DNA of 61,022 nucleotides from positions 1-61,022 of the forward strand of contig NZ_JAHVAB010000017.1 in NCBI RefSeq assembly GCF_019264445.1. The letters are read 5' to 3'. The position numbers and the translations under genes were made by a program. The DNA comes from Hydrogenophaga sp. (lineage in GTDB: Bacteria > Pseudomonadota > Gammaproteobacteria > Burkholderiales > Burkholderiaceae_C). Shown here one piece after another: positions 27,263 through 35,889 of this stretch (position 1 is its first letter; each line of letters starts with the position of its first letter). The notes under the pieces are model-generated. The model was given only the letters and a program-made list of their open reading frames with translations, was not told the DNA's origin and searched no databases.

Positions 27263-28363
27263 ATGACCACCACCGCACTCGAAAGCCATGTAGTTGTTGA
27301 AGTCCGAGGGCGCGTGGGCTGCCTCACGTTGAACCGGCCCAGGGCGCTCAACGCGCTGTCGCTGGACATGGTCCGCGTGATCACTCAGGCGCTGAAGGAG
27401 TGGAAGGATGACGCTGCCGTGCTGGCGGTCGTGGTGCGCGGCGTCAGCAAGGACGGTCCTTTCGGTGCGTTTTGCGCCGGCGGAGACATTCGCTTTTTTC
27501 ATCAAGCGGCCCTCGCGGGTGACGACGCGCTCGAGGCGTTTTTTACAGAAGAGTACGCGCTCAACCACCTCGTCCACACCTACCCCAAGCCCTACATCGC
27601 CCTCATGGATGGCATCGTCATGGGCGGAGGCATGGGCATCAGCCAGGGGGCCAGCCTGCGCATCGTGACCGAGCGCAGCAAGCTCGCCATGCCGGAGACC
27701 AACATCGGCCTCTTTCCGGACGTGGGTGGCGGCTATTTCCTGAGCCGCTGTGCAGGGCGCCTTGGGGAGTTCCTTGCCCTGACCGGGCATGTGCTCACGG
27801 GTCGAGAGGCCATCACGGCAGGCCTTGCGGATGGCTTCATCGACTCGGGGCGCCTGCCCGGACTCTGGGCTTCGCTGGAGAAGACACCGTTCGAGAACGG
27901 TGACTCGGTGGAGCGCTGGTGCGCCAGCCACCTCAACAAGACGCCCGCGCCCGCGCCATGGCCGGTCAAGGAAGTCGATCGCGTGTTCGGGTTGCCCGAC
28001 ATGCAGCAGATCATGGCGGCGCTTGACGCGACCGACAGCGACTGGGCGCGCCACACCGCGGCCGCGCTGCGCCAACGCTCACCGCTCATGCTCCATGTGG
28101 TGCTTGAACAGATTCGCCGTGCGCGCGGCATGGGCCTGGCCGACGATCTGCGCATGGAGCGCGACATGGTGCACCGTTGCTTCCATCTGCGCCCGGCAGC
28201 GGCCAGCGAAACGGTGGAAGGCATACGTGCACTCGCGATTGACAAGGACCATGCACCGAAGTGGCATCCCGCTCTGATCGAAGAGGTCTCGCCTGCGCAG
28301 GTTGCGGCCTTTTTTGAAAGCCCGTGGGGTTCTGACGCACATCCGCTGCGCGAGCTGGGCTGA
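27263..28363 (+). CDS. Enoyl-CoA hydratase / 3-hydroxyisobutyryl-CoA hydrolase-like protein
   Basis: A 366-residue crotonase-fold protein of the ECH_2 (HIBYL-CoA hydrolase) group, which is longer than ordinary enoyl-CoA hydratases. Visible motifs are LNRPRALNALS, FCAGGDIRFFHQ (oxyanion-hole GGD), MDGIVMGGGMGIS and MPETNIGLFPDVGGGYFLSR with the Glu/Asp pair used by the hydrolases. The C-terminal part (about 250-360) carries the ECH_2 extension ending HPLREL. It is probably a valine-degradation or related short-chain acyl-CoA thioesterase, but a hydratase role cannot be excluded. The ribosome site GGAAG is good. Confidence 0.85.
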   Translation: MTTTALESHVVVEVRGRVGCLTLNRPRALNALSLDMVRVITQALKEWKDDAAVLAVVVRGVSKDGPFGAFCAGGDIRFFHQAALAGDDALEAFFTEEYALNHLVHTYPKPYIALMDGIVMGGGMGISQGASLRIVTERSKLAMPETNIGLFPDVGGGYFLSRCAGRLGEFLALTGHVLTGREAITAGLADGFIDSGRLPGLWASLEKTPFENGDSVERWCASHLNKTPAPAPWPVKEVDRVFGLPDMQQIMAALDATDSDWARHTAAALRQRSPLMLHVVLEQIRRARGMGLADDLRMERDMVHRCFHLRPAAASETVEGIRALAIDKDHAPKWHPALIEEVSPAQVAAFFESPWGSDAHPLRELG

Positions 28364-28374
28364 GTCGGCCTCCG

Positions 28375-29196
28375 TCAGAGTTGGTGGTACACCGCGTCTG
28401 CCAGTGCCATCAGTGCCTCACGTGTCAGCGGACCGCTCAACGCATAGCCGAAGCCATCGGCAACCCAATAGAACCCAGGTACCGGTCCGTCCTGGGTGAA
28501 CCGAAATGCCGTTTCACGCGTGGCGTTCTTGAGGTCGGGCAAAGCCGGATCAAGTGCCCCCAGGTAGAGCGTCACGCGCACGCCCTGGGTGTTCTGGAAC
28601 ATGAATTGCGCACGTGCACCGGCATCCCCGGGCAGCAGGCGCCCCCCCACCAGCGAGTACCCCTGGGCCTGCAGTTCAGGCACCTTCAAGGTCTTGCCGA
28701 TGCGGCGCGAAAGCCATTGAACCAGGTGCGCCTGCTCGGCGGCGCTCACCTCGACCGGGTGCCGAGTCTCCGGCGAGTAGACCGCATGGGCCACCGCGGC
28801 ATCGCGCGCGAACGTGGGCAGTGCGGCCAGGGTGTTGCTGTGCAGGCCAGAGGCAGGAGGCCAGTGACCCCGTCCGAGCCAGCCCGCGCTGAAAGCCAGC
28901 ACCACGCTCGCCGCGAGGCCCCCCCAGCGCTGCCAGCCTACGATGCGCTGGTGTGAGCCGTTCATGCGATGTGCGGCCTCGTGCAAGGCGGCCGGCAAAG
29001 GTGCATCGAGCAGTTCCCGGTGCAGGCCTTGCAGGGCACCGCGTTGGGTTTGCCAGTTGGCGAGCCGCTCGCGTGCAGCTTCGTCGTGCTGCAGCCGTTC
29101 TTGCAGTGCGGCGCGCTCGGCACCGTGCACCTGGCCATCGATCAGGGCGTTGATCTCAGCGTCGGTCAAAGGTGGGTGAGAGGAAAACTTGTCCAT
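28375..29196 (-). CDS. Membrane anti-sigma factor
   Basis: A 273-residue protein with a soluble N-terminal sigma-binding region (residues 1-75, DAEINALIDGQVHGAERAAL), one membrane helix near residue 95 (WGGLAASVVLAFSAGWLG) and a periplasmic domain of about 160 residues (YSLVGGRLLPGDAGARAQFM, FYWVADGFGYALSG). The HxxxCxxC zinc-binding motif of ZAS anti-sigma factors is absent. The start at 29196 is 14 bp after the sigma-factor stop; the frame is open further upstream but antisense-like. As the partner of the ECF sigma gene directly upstream, it should hold that sigma inactive until an envelope signal. Confidence 0.82.
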   Translation of the reverse strand: MDKFSSHPPLTDAEINALIDGQVHGAERAALQERLQHDEAARERLANWQTQRGALQGLHRELLDAPLPAALHEAAHRMNGSHQRIVGWQRWGGLAASVVLAFSAGWLGRGHWPPASGLHSNTLAALPTFARDAAVAHAVYSPETRHPVEVSAAEQAHLVQWLSRRIGKTLKVPELQAQGYSLVGGRLLPGDAGARAQFMFQNTQGVRVTLYLGALDPALPDLKNATRETAFRFTQDGPVPGFYWVADGFGYALSGPLTREALMALADAVYHQL

Positions 29197-29210
29197 GGCG
29201 TGGGGTGGCG

Positions 29211-29753
29211 CTATTTCAGCCGCTTCAGGTGCGGGGCAATCGGCGAGCCAGGGCGCTGCTCCTTCTGGTCGACGGCGGGGGCATTCATCAGCGCCTGCAG
29301 GCGGGTGCGGGCGCGAGACAGGCGCGACATCACGGTGCCAATGGGTGTGCTGGTGATGCGCGCGACCTGCTCGTAGCTCATGTCTTCCAGGCTCACGAGG
29401 AGCAGTACGGCGCGCTGCTCGTCGGGCAGTTGCAGCAGGCACCGCTGCAGATCCAGCGCGAGGTCTTGCGCAGTGCCGGGCGCGACCAGTTCGGCTTGTG
29501 CGTCGTCCAGGTCCACCCGCGTCAGTGTGGCCGAGCGCCGCAAGCTTTGCCGCACACCGCTGGTGTGCAGGTTGTGCATCAGTGTGAACAGCCATGCCCT
29601 CAAGTCTGAACCCACGGCCCAGAGCCGCCATTTGCTGCAGGCGCGCTCCAGCGTGTCTTGCACCAGGTCATCTGCCGCCCATCCGTCACCCGTGAGTGCA
29701 CGTGCGTAGCGGCGCAAACCGGGGATGTGGGCGATGAGATCGGGCGGGCTCAT
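29211..29753 (-). CDS. ECF-type RNA polymerase sigma factor
   Basis: A 180-residue sigma-70 family factor of the extracytoplasmic-function type. Region 2 is LRRYARALTGDGWAADDLVQ and DTLERACSKWRLW with LRAWLFTLMHNL. Region 4 is LQLPDEQRAVLLLVSLEDMS and YEQVARITSTPIGTVMSRLS. There are no extra C-terminal domains. It lies 30 bp downstream of the lipoprotein gene and 14 bp upstream of its anti-sigma gene, in one apparent operon. An ECF-like promoter at the head of that operon (30203-30233) suggests autoregulation. Confidence 0.93.
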   Translation of the reverse strand: MSPPDLIAHIPGLRRYARALTGDGWAADDLVQDTLERACSKWRLWAVGSDLRAWLFTLMHNLHTSGVRQSLRRSATLTRVDLDDAQAELVAPGTAQDLALDLQRCLLQLPDEQRAVLLLVSLEDMSYEQVARITSTPIGTVMSRLSRARTRLQALMNAPAVDQKEQRPGSPIAPHLKRLK

Positions 29754-29783
29754 GGCATGGCGCGTGCGGCCGTTCGAGAGGCG

Positions 29784-30158
29784 TCAGGGTTTGGCAACGT
29801 GCCAGACGTTGTTGAAGCCGTCGCCGGTTTTGTCTCCGGGCTTGGCGTCTTTCGCCCAGTGGTACAGCGGCTTGCCCTTGAAGGCCCATTGTTTCTGGCC
29901 ATCGTCGCGGGTAATGACGGTGTATTCGCCCATCGTGGCGTCGCTGGCGCTGGCCATGAGGGGTGGCCAATTGGTGGCGCATGGGCCGTTGCACATGGAC
30001 TTGCCGCTGCCCGCGACGTCGCGGTCAAAGGTGTACAGCGTCATCTGCGCGGGGCCGACCAGCACCCCATCGGCCGTGCGGGCCGGTGCAGGTGCGTGCA
30101 TCGAGGCGCAGCCGCCGAGCAGCGCGGCGACCAGCGTGAGGGACATCAGGGATTTCAT
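29784..30158 (-). CDS. COG4315-type lipoprotein
   Basis: A small predicted lipoprotein, 124 residues. It has a signal peptide with lipobox LLGGC (cysteine about residue 17) followed by two copies of the COG4315 'secreted repeat': LYTFDRDVAGSGKSMCNGPC with ATNWPPL, and PLYHWAKDAKPGDKTGDG. The function is unknown; homologues are often encoded next to ECF sigma/anti-sigma pairs. The ATG at 30158 is chosen over the frame start at 30200 because the signal peptide begins there. It is the first gene of the operon and may be a target, or a sensor, of the ECF system. Confidence 0.8.
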   Translation of the reverse strand: MKSLMSLTLVAALLGGCASMHAPAPARTADGVLVGPAQMTLYTFDRDVAGSGKSMCNGPCATNWPPLMASASDATMGEYTVITRDDGQKQWAFKGKPLYHWAKDAKPGDKTGDGFNNVWHVAKP

Positions 30159-30202
30159 GGCGCGTTCTCCGTTGGGTTGAGCAGAAGAAGGTCTCTGCAT
30201 GG

Positions 30203-30233
30203 GAACGAACGCCAGCCGGGTGGGTTTTATTCC
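30203..30233 (-). promoter_or_regulatory. ECF-type promoter of the lipoprotein-sigma-anti-sigma operon
   Basis: Read on the minus strand, GGAATAAAA (30233-30225) and CGTTCGTTC (30211-30203) are separated so that GGAAT and CGTT lie 17 bp apart. That is the layout of ECF promoters (GGAAT -35, CGTT-type -10). The lipoprotein ATG lies about 45 bp downstream. The motif is seen; control by the sigma factor encoded in the same operon is inferred. Confidence 0.6.
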
Positions 30234-30249
30234 GGCGTGTTGAAAAAAA

Positions 30250-30744
30250 TCAGCGGCTGCGCGATTTCATCGCCCGCTCGACCTCGCGCTTGCCTTCGCG
30301 GTCCTTGATGGTGTCGCGCTTGTCGTGCTCGGCCTTGCCCTTACCCAACGCAATCTCGCACTTCACCTTGCCGGTTTTCCAGTGCAGGTTCAGCGGAATC
30401 AACGCGTAGCCTTTTTGCTCGACCTTGCCGACGAGGCGGCGGATCTGCTCCTTGTGCAGCAGCAGCTTCTTGGTGCGCACGGCGTCCGGGCTGACATGCG
30501 ATGAGGCCGTGTGCAGCGGGTTGATCTGGCAACCGATCAGGAACATCTCGCCTTCGCGGATCACCACGTAGCCGTCGGTGAGCTGCACTTTGCCTTCCCG
30601 CAGTGCCTTGACCTCCCAGCCCTCGAGCACCAGACCGGCCTCGAAGCGTTCCTCGATGGCGTAGTTGAAGAGTGCCTTGCGGTTCTCGGCGATGCGACTG
30701 TCTACGCCTTTGGTGGGAGCGTCTTTGCTGTTTTTGGTGGACAT
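30250..30744 (-). CDS. smpB: SsrA-binding protein SmpB
   Basis: The 164-residue partner of tmRNA in rescue of stalled ribosomes. Family features are [55 protein letters not shown] and the C-terminal tail [11 protein letters not shown] that enters the empty mRNA channel. The start at 30744 ([10 protein letters not shown]) is chosen because the longer frame adds an unconserved leader. It is divergent from ratA, the arrangement common in Burkholderiales. The ssrA gene itself is not in the window. Confidence 0.97.
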   Translation of the reverse strand: MSTKNSKDAPTKGVDSRIAENRKALFNYAIEERFEAGLVLEGWEVKALREGKVQLTDGYVVIREGEMFLIGCQINPLHTASSHVSPDAVRTKKLLLHKEQIRRLVGKVEQKGYALIPLNLHWKTGKVKCEIALGKGKAEHDKRDTIKDREGKREVERAMKSRSR

Positions 30745-30775
30745 GAAGGGGGAAGTTGTGGCCGTTTCAGGCCAA

Positions 30776-30794
30776 TACAATGAGCCCGATTGTA
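30776..30794. promoter_or_regulatory. Face-to-face -10 boxes between smpB and ratA
   Basis: TACAAT at 30776-30781 on the plus strand and TACAAT on the minus strand (30794-30789) form an inverted repeat with a 7-bp centre. Each is a good -10 for the gene it faces: ratA on the plus strand with a very short leader, smpB on the minus strand. No convincing -35 is visible for either. The last base of the minus-strand box is the first base of the ratA start codon. Confidence 0.45.
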
Positions 30795-31240
30795 TGAAAA
30801 CGATTCACAAGTCCGTTCTGCTCTGGCACAGCGCGCAGGAAATGTTTGCGCTGGTCACCGACATCGAGCACTACCCACAGTTTCTGCCCTGGTGCGAACA
30901 GGGCGAGGTGCTGGAGAAGACCGACGATGGCATGGTCGCGCGCGTGGGCATGGCCATCAGCGGTTTGCGCCAGAGCTTCACCACCCGCAATACCCACGAG
31001 ATCGATCGCAAGGTGCAGATGGAACTGGTGGATGGGCCGTTCTCAAAACTCGACGGCGTCTGGGCTTTCACGCCGCTCGGCGATGGCAGCCAGCGTGCCT
31101 GCAAGGTGGAGTTCGAGCTGAGCTATGGCTTCTCCAGCTCGGCGCTCGCGGCACTGGTGGGTCCGGTGTTTGACAAGATCGCGGGCAGCCTGGTGGACGC
31201 TTTTGTGAAGCGGGCCGATCAGGTCTACGGCACCGACTGA
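30794..31240 (+). CDS. ratA: RatA-family SRPBCC protein (Coq10-like)
   Basis: A 148-residue START/SRPBCC-fold protein. Typical features are [40 protein letters not shown] and the C-terminal helix [20 protein letters not shown]. In E. coli RatA (YfjG) was described as a toxin that blocks 70S association, while the fold and Coq10 similarity suggest a ubiquinone-related chaperone role. Which applies here is open. It is followed eight bases later by rnfH, the conserved ratA-rnfH pair. The Shine-Dalgarno sequence is absent and the predicted leader is only a few bases, so translation may be nearly leaderless. Confidence 0.9.
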   Translation: MKTIHKSVLLWHSAQEMFALVTDIEHYPQFLPWCEQGEVLEKTDDGMVARVGMAISGLRQSFTTRNTHEIDRKVQMELVDGPFSKLDGVWAFTPLGDGSQRACKVEFELSYGFSSSALAALVGPVFDKIAGSLVDAFVKRADQVYGTD

Positions 31241-31248
31241 CGGCAACG

Positions 31249-31578
31249 ATGCACATCACCTTGATGTATGCCGTGGCGCCTCGCACGGTGGAAGAAGCGG
31301 TGGTTGAGCTTCCCGAGGGCGCCACGCTGGGCCAGGCACTGGACCGCGCTGGCTGGTTGCAGCGTTTCCCCGAGATTGACAGCGCAGCGCTTGCGCTGGG
31401 TGTCTGGGGTCACAAGGCCGAGAGGAGCCGCGTGCTTCGCGAGGGTGACCGGGTCGAGGTGCTGCGCGCGTTGCGGGTTGACCCCAAGGTGGCCCGCCGT
31501 GAGCGCTTTGTGGGGCAGGGCGCTCGCTCCACCGGGCTGTTTGCGCGGCGGCGCCCGGGGTCGAAGGCGGGTTACTGA
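31249..31578 (+). CDS. rnfH: RnfH family protein (ubiquitin-like fold)
   Basis: A 109-residue RnfH (UPF0125) protein with the usual pattern: an N-terminal strand (HITLMYAVAPRTVEEAVVEL), then GATLGQALDRAGWLQRFPEI, LGVWGHKAERSRVLREGDRV, EVLRALRVDPKVARRER. The basic C-terminus RRRPGSKAGY is often seen in betaproteobacteria. The role is unknown apart from its constant association with ratA. It converges with the DUF4124 gene, and the two stops overlap by 7 bp. Confidence 0.92.
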   Translation: MHITLMYAVAPRTVEEAVVELPEGATLGQALDRAGWLQRFPEIDSAALALGVWGHKAERSRVLREGDRVEVLRALRVDPKVARRERFVGQGARSTGLFARRRPGSKAGY

Positions 31579-32153
31579 GCTGCCGACTTGGGCATCGGTC
31601 CGCAATCGCTGCGGATGATGTCGTCCATGCGCCGGGCTTCGGTGGCGCGCATCTTGTCGTCCATGATCTCGCGCTCGCCCTTGGCGTTGGTGGTGGCCAG
31701 CCGCACGCCCGAATCCATGGTGGCCTTGGCCTGTTTGGCGCGGGCACAGCTGTCGGTGCGGGCCTTGGCAACGCGTTGTTCCTCGGCCTTCTTGCGCGCC
31801 TCTTCAGCCTGTTCGGCCTGCTTCTTTTTGGCTTCGAGCTCTTTGTCGGCGGTGGGCAGCGACGGTGCGGGCGCAGCAGGGGCTGGTGCTGCAGCGGCGC
31901 CAGGCGCGGCCGGCTCGGCCGTGGCTGCCGCAGGTGCTGCGGCTGCGGCAGGCGCTGGCTGGGGGCGGCTGCCGCCAGGGCGCTTCACGATGTCCTTTTC
32001 AGCCACCCCCGCGGGCGGTGCCGTGTCGCTGAACACCGTCTGCTTGCCTTCTTTCCAGGCCCATTGCGCCGACGCTGCGGTGCAGGCAACGAGCAGAAAT
32101 CCGGTGGCCAATGCGGTGCGCCAGAACGGTAGAAGCGGTCGGTTTTGAAGCAT
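31572..32153 (-). CDS. DUF4124-type exported protein
   Basis: A 193-residue exported protein. A signal peptide (LATGFLLVACTAASA) is followed by the DUF4124-like start (QWAWKEGKQTVFSDTAPPAG, where a short domain of this type begins), a Pro/Ala-rich linker (about 65-105) and a charged coiled-coil stretch (KELEAKKKQAEQAEEARKKA). Two Cys near the C-terminus (DSCARAKQAKATMD and SDCGPMP) may form a disulfide. The function is unknown. It is divergent from guaB with about 170 bp between starts. Confidence 0.8.
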   Translation of the reverse strand: MLQNRPLLPFWRTALATGFLLVACTAASAQWAWKEGKQTVFSDTAPPAGVAEKDIVKRPGGSRPQPAPAAAAAPAAATAEPAAPGAAAAPAPAAPAPSLPTADKELEAKKKQAEQAEEARKKAEEQRVAKARTDSCARAKQAKATMDSGVRLATTNAKGEREIMDDKMRATEARRMDDIIRSDCGPMPKSAAQ

Positions 32154-32297
32154 TTGGCGAGTGTAGCGGCGGGTCTGCGGGCGCACGGGGGCATCTGCAG
32201 GTACAACCGCCACAAGCCGTCGCAGTGGTCGTTTTTTGCGCCTGAGCGGTAGGCGGCATGGGCCGGTGTGTGCGGGTTTGCCCCAAGGTCGGCCGGC

Positions 32298-32303
32298 TAC
32301 AAT
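32298..32303 (+). promoter_or_regulatory. -10 box of the guaB promoter
   Basis: TACAAT, 22 bp before the guaB ATG; a GGAG ribosome site follows at 32313. A TTGCCC at 32278 is the nearest -35 candidate, but its spacer is only 14 bp, so the -35 is uncertain. Confidence 0.5.
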
Positions 32304-32325
32304 CGACGCTTTTGGAGCTTTACCC

Positions 32326-33795
32326 ATGCGCCTCCTCGGCAAAGCGCTCACCTTCGACGACGTGTTGCTGGTGCCAGCGTACTCCCAGGTCCTCCCCAAG
32401 GACACCTCGCTTGCCACCCAGTTCTCCCGCAACATCCAGCTGAACCTGCCCCTGGTTTCGGCCGCCATGGACACCGTGACCGAGGCCCGTCTGGCGATTG
32501 CCATCGCCCAGGAAGGCGGCATAGGCATCATCCACAAGAACCTCACCGCGCAAGAGCAGGCCGCGCATGTGGCCAAGGTCAAGCGCTACGAGTCGGGCGT
32601 GCTGCGCGACCCGGTGGTGATTTCTCCGCAGACCACCATTCGCCAGGTCATGAAGCTCTCTGACGAGCTGGGCGTCTCGGGTTTCCCGGTGGTGGACGGC
32701 GGCAAGGTGGTGGGCATCGTCACCGGGCGCGACCTGCGCTTTGAGACCCGTTACGAACTTCCCGTAAGCGAGATCATGACGCCGCGCGAGCGCCTGGTCA
32801 CGGTGCCCGACGGCACCACGCCCGCCGAGGCCAAGACGCTGCTCAACAAGCACAAGCTGGAGCGCCTGCTGCTGGTCAACGACGCCTTCGAGCTCAAGGG
32901 CCTGATCACCGTCAAGGACATCACCAAGCAGCTCAACTTTCCGAACGCCGCGCGCGACGCCGCTGGCCGCCTGCGCGTGGGTGCGGCGGTGGGTGTGGGC
33001 GAAGGCACTGAAGAGCGCGTGGAAGCGCTGGTCAAGGCGGGCGTCGATGCCATCGTGGTGGACACGGCGCACGGCCACAGCAAGGGCGTGCTCGACCGCG
33101 TGCGCTGGGTCAAGCAGAACTACCCGCAGATCGACGTGATCGGCGGCAACATCGCCACCGGCAGCGCCGCGCTGGCGCTGGTGGACGCCGGTGCGGACGC
33201 GGTCAAGGTCGGCATCGGCCCGGGCTCCATCTGCACCACGCGCATCGTGGCCGGTGTGGGCGTGCCGCAGATCATGGCGATCGACAGCGTGGCCACGGCC
33301 TTGAAGGGCACGGGCGTGCCCATGATTGCCGACGGCGGCATCCGCTACAGCGGCGACATTGCCAAGGCGATTGCGGCGGGAGCCAACACGGTGATGATGG
33401 GTGGCATGTTCGCCGGCACCGAAGAAGCGCCGGGCGAGATCGTGCTGTACCAGGGCCGCAGCTACAAGAGCTACCGCGGCATGGGCTCGATTGGCGCCAT
33501 GCAGCAAGGCAGCGCCGACCGTTACTTCCAGGAAAGCAGCACCGGCAATCCGAACGCCGACAAGCTCGTGCCCGAAGGCATTGAAGGCCGTGTGCCCTAC
33601 AAGGGTTCGGTGGTGTCGATCATCTTCCAGATGGCCGGCGGCCTGCGTGCGGCCATGGGCTACTGCGGCTGCCCCGGCATCGAGCACATGCGCGAAAACG
33701 CCGAGTTCGTGGAGATCACGGCCGCCGGCATTCGCGAGAGCCATGTGCACGACGTGCAGATCACCAAGGAAGCGCCGAACTACCGCGCCGACTGA
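32326..33795 (+). CDS. guaB: Inosine-5'-monophosphate dehydrogenase
   Basis: Oxidises IMP to XMP with NAD+, the committed step of GMP synthesis. It has 489 residues, with an N-terminal barrel part ([20 protein letters not shown]), a CBS pair (about 95-205), the catalytic cysteine loop [20 protein letters not shown] and the flap with [20 protein letters not shown]. All the usual active-site segments are present. It starts at the ATG 32326 with a GGAG site. A terminator 18 bp after the stop isolates it from the island that follows, so guaB and guaA (42957) are not one transcript here. Confidence 0.98.
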   Translation: MRLLGKALTFDDVLLVPAYSQVLPKDTSLATQFSRNIQLNLPLVSAAMDTVTEARLAIAIAQEGGIGIIHKNLTAQEQAAHVAKVKRYESGVLRDPVVISPQTTIRQVMKLSDELGVSGFPVVDGGKVVGIVTGRDLRFETRYELPVSEIMTPRERLVTVPDGTTPAEAKTLLNKHKLERLLLVNDAFELKGLITVKDITKQLNFPNAARDAAGRLRVGAAVGVGEGTEERVEALVKAGVDAIVVDTAHGHSKGVLDRVRWVKQNYPQIDVIGGNIATGSAALALVDAGADAVKVGIGPGSICTTRIVAGVGVPQIMAIDSVATALKGTGVPMIADGGIRYSGDIAKAIAAGANTVMMGGMFAGTEEAPGEIVLYQGRSYKSYRGMGSIGAMQQGSADRYFQESSTGNPNADKLVPEGIEGRVPYKGSVVSIIFQMAGGLRAAMGYCGCPGIEHMRENAEFVEITAAGIRESHVHDVQITKEAPNYRAD

Positions 33796-33812
33796 TCGCC
33801 GCTCACGCCCCG

Positions 33813-33842
33813 AAAAAAACGCCCCTCCCGAGGGGCGTTTTT
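33813..33842. terminator. Bidirectional terminator between guaB and the catabolic island
   Basis: An 8-bp perfect stem (ACGCCCCT / AGGGGCGT) with a 4-base loop is flanked by A residues on the left and T residues on the right. It can terminate guaB on the plus strand and the island operon on the minus strand, whose last gene ends at 33848. Confidence 0.9.
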
Positions 33843-33847
33843 CATGG

Positions 33848-34234
33848 TCAGAGCATCAGGCTCACATGGGCCGACACCACGCGCCAGCCCTCGGGCATGC
33901 GCATCCAGGTCTGGCTCTGGCGGCCAATGCGTTCGCTGCCTTCGCGGCGGAACTCGATGTTGGCCACCGCCATGTCGCGGCCGAAGGTGGTGACCTGCCG
34001 CGCCGTGACGGTGCGCATGAGGTTCGCGGCCGGGCGGCCCTGGCGGAAGGCCTGGATGGCGTCAAAGCCGTAGAGGTTTTCGCCAGCGCCGTAGCGCAGC
34101 GTCAACGGTGACCGCCAGAACAGTTCGTCGAGCACGGCCACGTCGTTGGTGACCAGTGCCTGTTCGTAGGCGTCAAACACGGCGTTGACTTCGGCGAGCA
34201 CGTCGGGGAGGTTGATATCGGTGGGAGAAGACAT
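33848..34234 (-). CDS. DUF3225 (AtzH/HpxZ-like) protein
   Basis: A 128-residue SnoaL/NTF2-fold protein of the DUF3225 family: [58 protein letters not shown] and a closing [13 protein letters not shown]. Relatives are HpxZ of oxalurate catabolism and AtzH of cyanuric acid degradation, which acts on a 1,3-dicarboxyurea-type intermediate; both work beside amidases. It is the last gene of the minus-strand island, which also encodes an amidase and an AtzD-type ring-opening enzyme. That supports a role in processing a carboxylated urea-like product. The ATG at 34234 is used. Confidence 0.82.
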   Translation of the reverse strand: MSSPTDINLPDVLAEVNAVFDAYEQALVTNDVAVLDELFWRSPLTLRYGAGENLYGFDAIQAFRQGRPAANLMRTVTARQVTTFGRDMAVANIEFRREGSERIGRQSQTWMRMPEGWRVVSAHVSLML

Positions 34235-34254
34235 GGCGGTTTTGAAGGGGGGAG

Positions 34255-35019
34255 TCACTTGCCGCCCCAATGGACGAAGCGGCGTTCTGCGATCAAAAAG
34301 ATCAGGTTCATGGCGTAGCCCAGGGCGCCGGCGGCAAAGATGGCTGCGTACATCTCGGGCATGTCGAACACCATCTGGGCGTTCATCACACGCTGCCCCA
34401 GCCCATCGGTGGAGCCGATGAACATTTCGGCCACGATGACGATCACCAGCGCGAGCGACACCCCCGAGCGCATGCCGACGAAGACCTGCGGCATGGATTC
34501 CAGCAGGGTGACGTCGGTCAGCACGCGCCAGCGCGGGGCGCGCATCACGCGGGCGGCGAGCTGGCGCTGCTTGCGCGCACCCATCACGCCATAGGCCACA
34601 TTGAACAGGATCACGAGCGCGGCGCCAAACGCCGCCACGGCGATCTTGGTCTGTTCGCCAGCACCGAAGATCACCAGGAACAACGGGAACATGGCCGAAG
34701 CGGGCGTGGAGCGGAAGAAGTCGATGGCGAATTCGATGGATTCGTACAGGCGCTGCGAGGCGCCCAGCACGATGCCCAGCGGCACCGCCACCACCAGCGC
34801 AATGGCAAACGAGCTGAGCGTGCGCACGATGGTCTTGCCGAAGTCGGCACCCAGCGTGCCCTGCGTCATGCCATTCCAGAACGCACCGGCGGCCTCCGCG
34901 GGCGAGGGCAGCAGCACAGGGTCAACCGCGCCGGCCGCGTGGATGAGCGCCCAGCCGGCGATGAGAATGAACACGCCCAGCAGCGGGCGCAGGCGGTAGA
35001 GCCAGGCAGGGAGTTTCAT
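34255..35019 (-). CDS. ABC transporter permease (SsuC/TauC type)
   Basis: A 254-residue inner-membrane permease with about six helices ([80 protein letters not shown]) and an EAA-type loop ([20 protein letters not shown]). It belongs to the nitrate/sulfonate/taurine/pyrimidine-precursor importer class. The start overlaps the ATPase stop by 4 bp. With the ATPase and binding protein it forms the uptake part of the island. Confidence 0.9.
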   Translation of the reverse strand: MKLPAWLYRLRPLLGVFILIAGWALIHAAGAVDPVLLPSPAEAAGAFWNGMTQGTLGADFGKTIVRTLSSFAIALVVAVPLGIVLGASQRLYESIEFAIDFFRSTPASAMFPLFLVIFGAGEQTKIAVAAFGAALVILFNVAYGVMGARKQRQLAARVMRAPRWRVLTDVTLLESMPQVFVGMRSGVSLALVIVIVAEMFIGSTDGLGQRVMNAQMVFDMPEMYAAIFAAGALGYAMNLIFLIAERRFVHWGGK

Positions 35020-35864
35020 GCGCGCACCTCACGCTGGAAGATTTCGAGGGCCCGGGTCTTGGTCTGCACAAAGGCGGGGGTGACGGTGGTGTCGGCGCTG
35101 CGCGGGCGCGGCGCGTCAAACACCAGCCGCTCGGCCACGCGCGTGGGGCGTTTGGTGAGCAGCAGCACTTCGTCGGCCAGCAGCACGGCTTCGTCCAGAT
35201 CGTGTGAGACCAGCAGCGTGGTCACCGAGCGTTCCTTGAGCACCTTCTGCAGCGTGCCGCGCAGGAACATGACCATCTCGTAGTCCAGCGCCGAGAAGGG
35301 CTCGTCCAGAAACAGCACCTCGGGTTCGACCACCAGCGCCCGCATGATGGAGACCAGCTGCTGCTGGCCGCCCGACATCTGGTACGGGTAGCGGTTGAGG
35401 TCGAACGAGACGTCAAAGCTTTCCACCACTTGGTCGAGCAGGGCCTGCCGTTCGGTTTTGGTGAGGTCGAGAAACTGCAGCGGGTAGCGGATGTTGTCGA
35501 TGGCGCGCATCCAGGGAAACACGGCCTCGCGGTAGTTCTGGAACACGTAGCCGATGCGCGTGTCCTGCGCCTCTTTGCCCTCGAACAGGATCTGTCCGTT
35601 GTCGTACGGCAGGATGCCCGAGATCATGTTGATCAGCGTGCTCTTGCCGCAGCCGTTGGGGCCAAACACCGAGGTGATCTTGCCCTTGGGAATGTCCAGG
35701 TCGAACTGGTCGTAGACCGTCACGCCGTCGAAGCGCTTGGTGAGGCCGCGCACGGTGATGTGCGTGCCGACCGGGTACCAGCGGTGCGAGGTGTCGTTGT
35801 GCGCCCCGGCCATGGGGGTGGCCGGAGGTGGGGGGAAGGCATCGTTCGAGGGCATGACTCGCAT
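35016..35864 (-). CDS. ABC transporter ATPase (SsuB/TauB type)
   Basis: A 282-residue ATPase with Walker A FGPNGCGKSTLINMISG, Q-loop region YVFQNYREAVFPWM, signature MSGGQQQLVSIMRAL, Walker B VLFLDEPFSALDYE and the H-loop LLVSHDLDEAV. The N-terminal 40 residues are an unconserved extension (HNDTSHRWYPVGTHITVRGL). An ATG three codons downstream is an alternative start. It is coupled to the permease gene by an ATGA overlap. Confidence 0.92.
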   Translation of the reverse strand: MRVMPSNDAFPPPPATPMAGAHNDTSHRWYPVGTHITVRGLTKRFDGVTVYDQFDLDIPKGKITSVFGPNGCGKSTLINMISGILPYDNGQILFEGKEAQDTRIGYVFQNYREAVFPWMRAIDNIRYPLQFLDLTKTERQALLDQVVESFDVSFDLNRYPYQMSGGQQQLVSIMRALVVEPEVLFLDEPFSALDYEMVMFLRGTLQKVLKERSVTTLLVSHDLDEAVLLADEVLLLTKRPTRVAERLVFDAPRPRSADTTVTPAFVQTKTRALEIFQREVRA

Positions 35865-35889
35865 GGGGTGGGGTGTCCGCTTCAGATGA

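Noticed and set aside
32154..32325. A riboswitch in front of guaB
   Set aside because: The predicted guaB leader is only about 16 bases from the -10-derived start, too short for a guanine or other aptamer. No conserved core was recognised.
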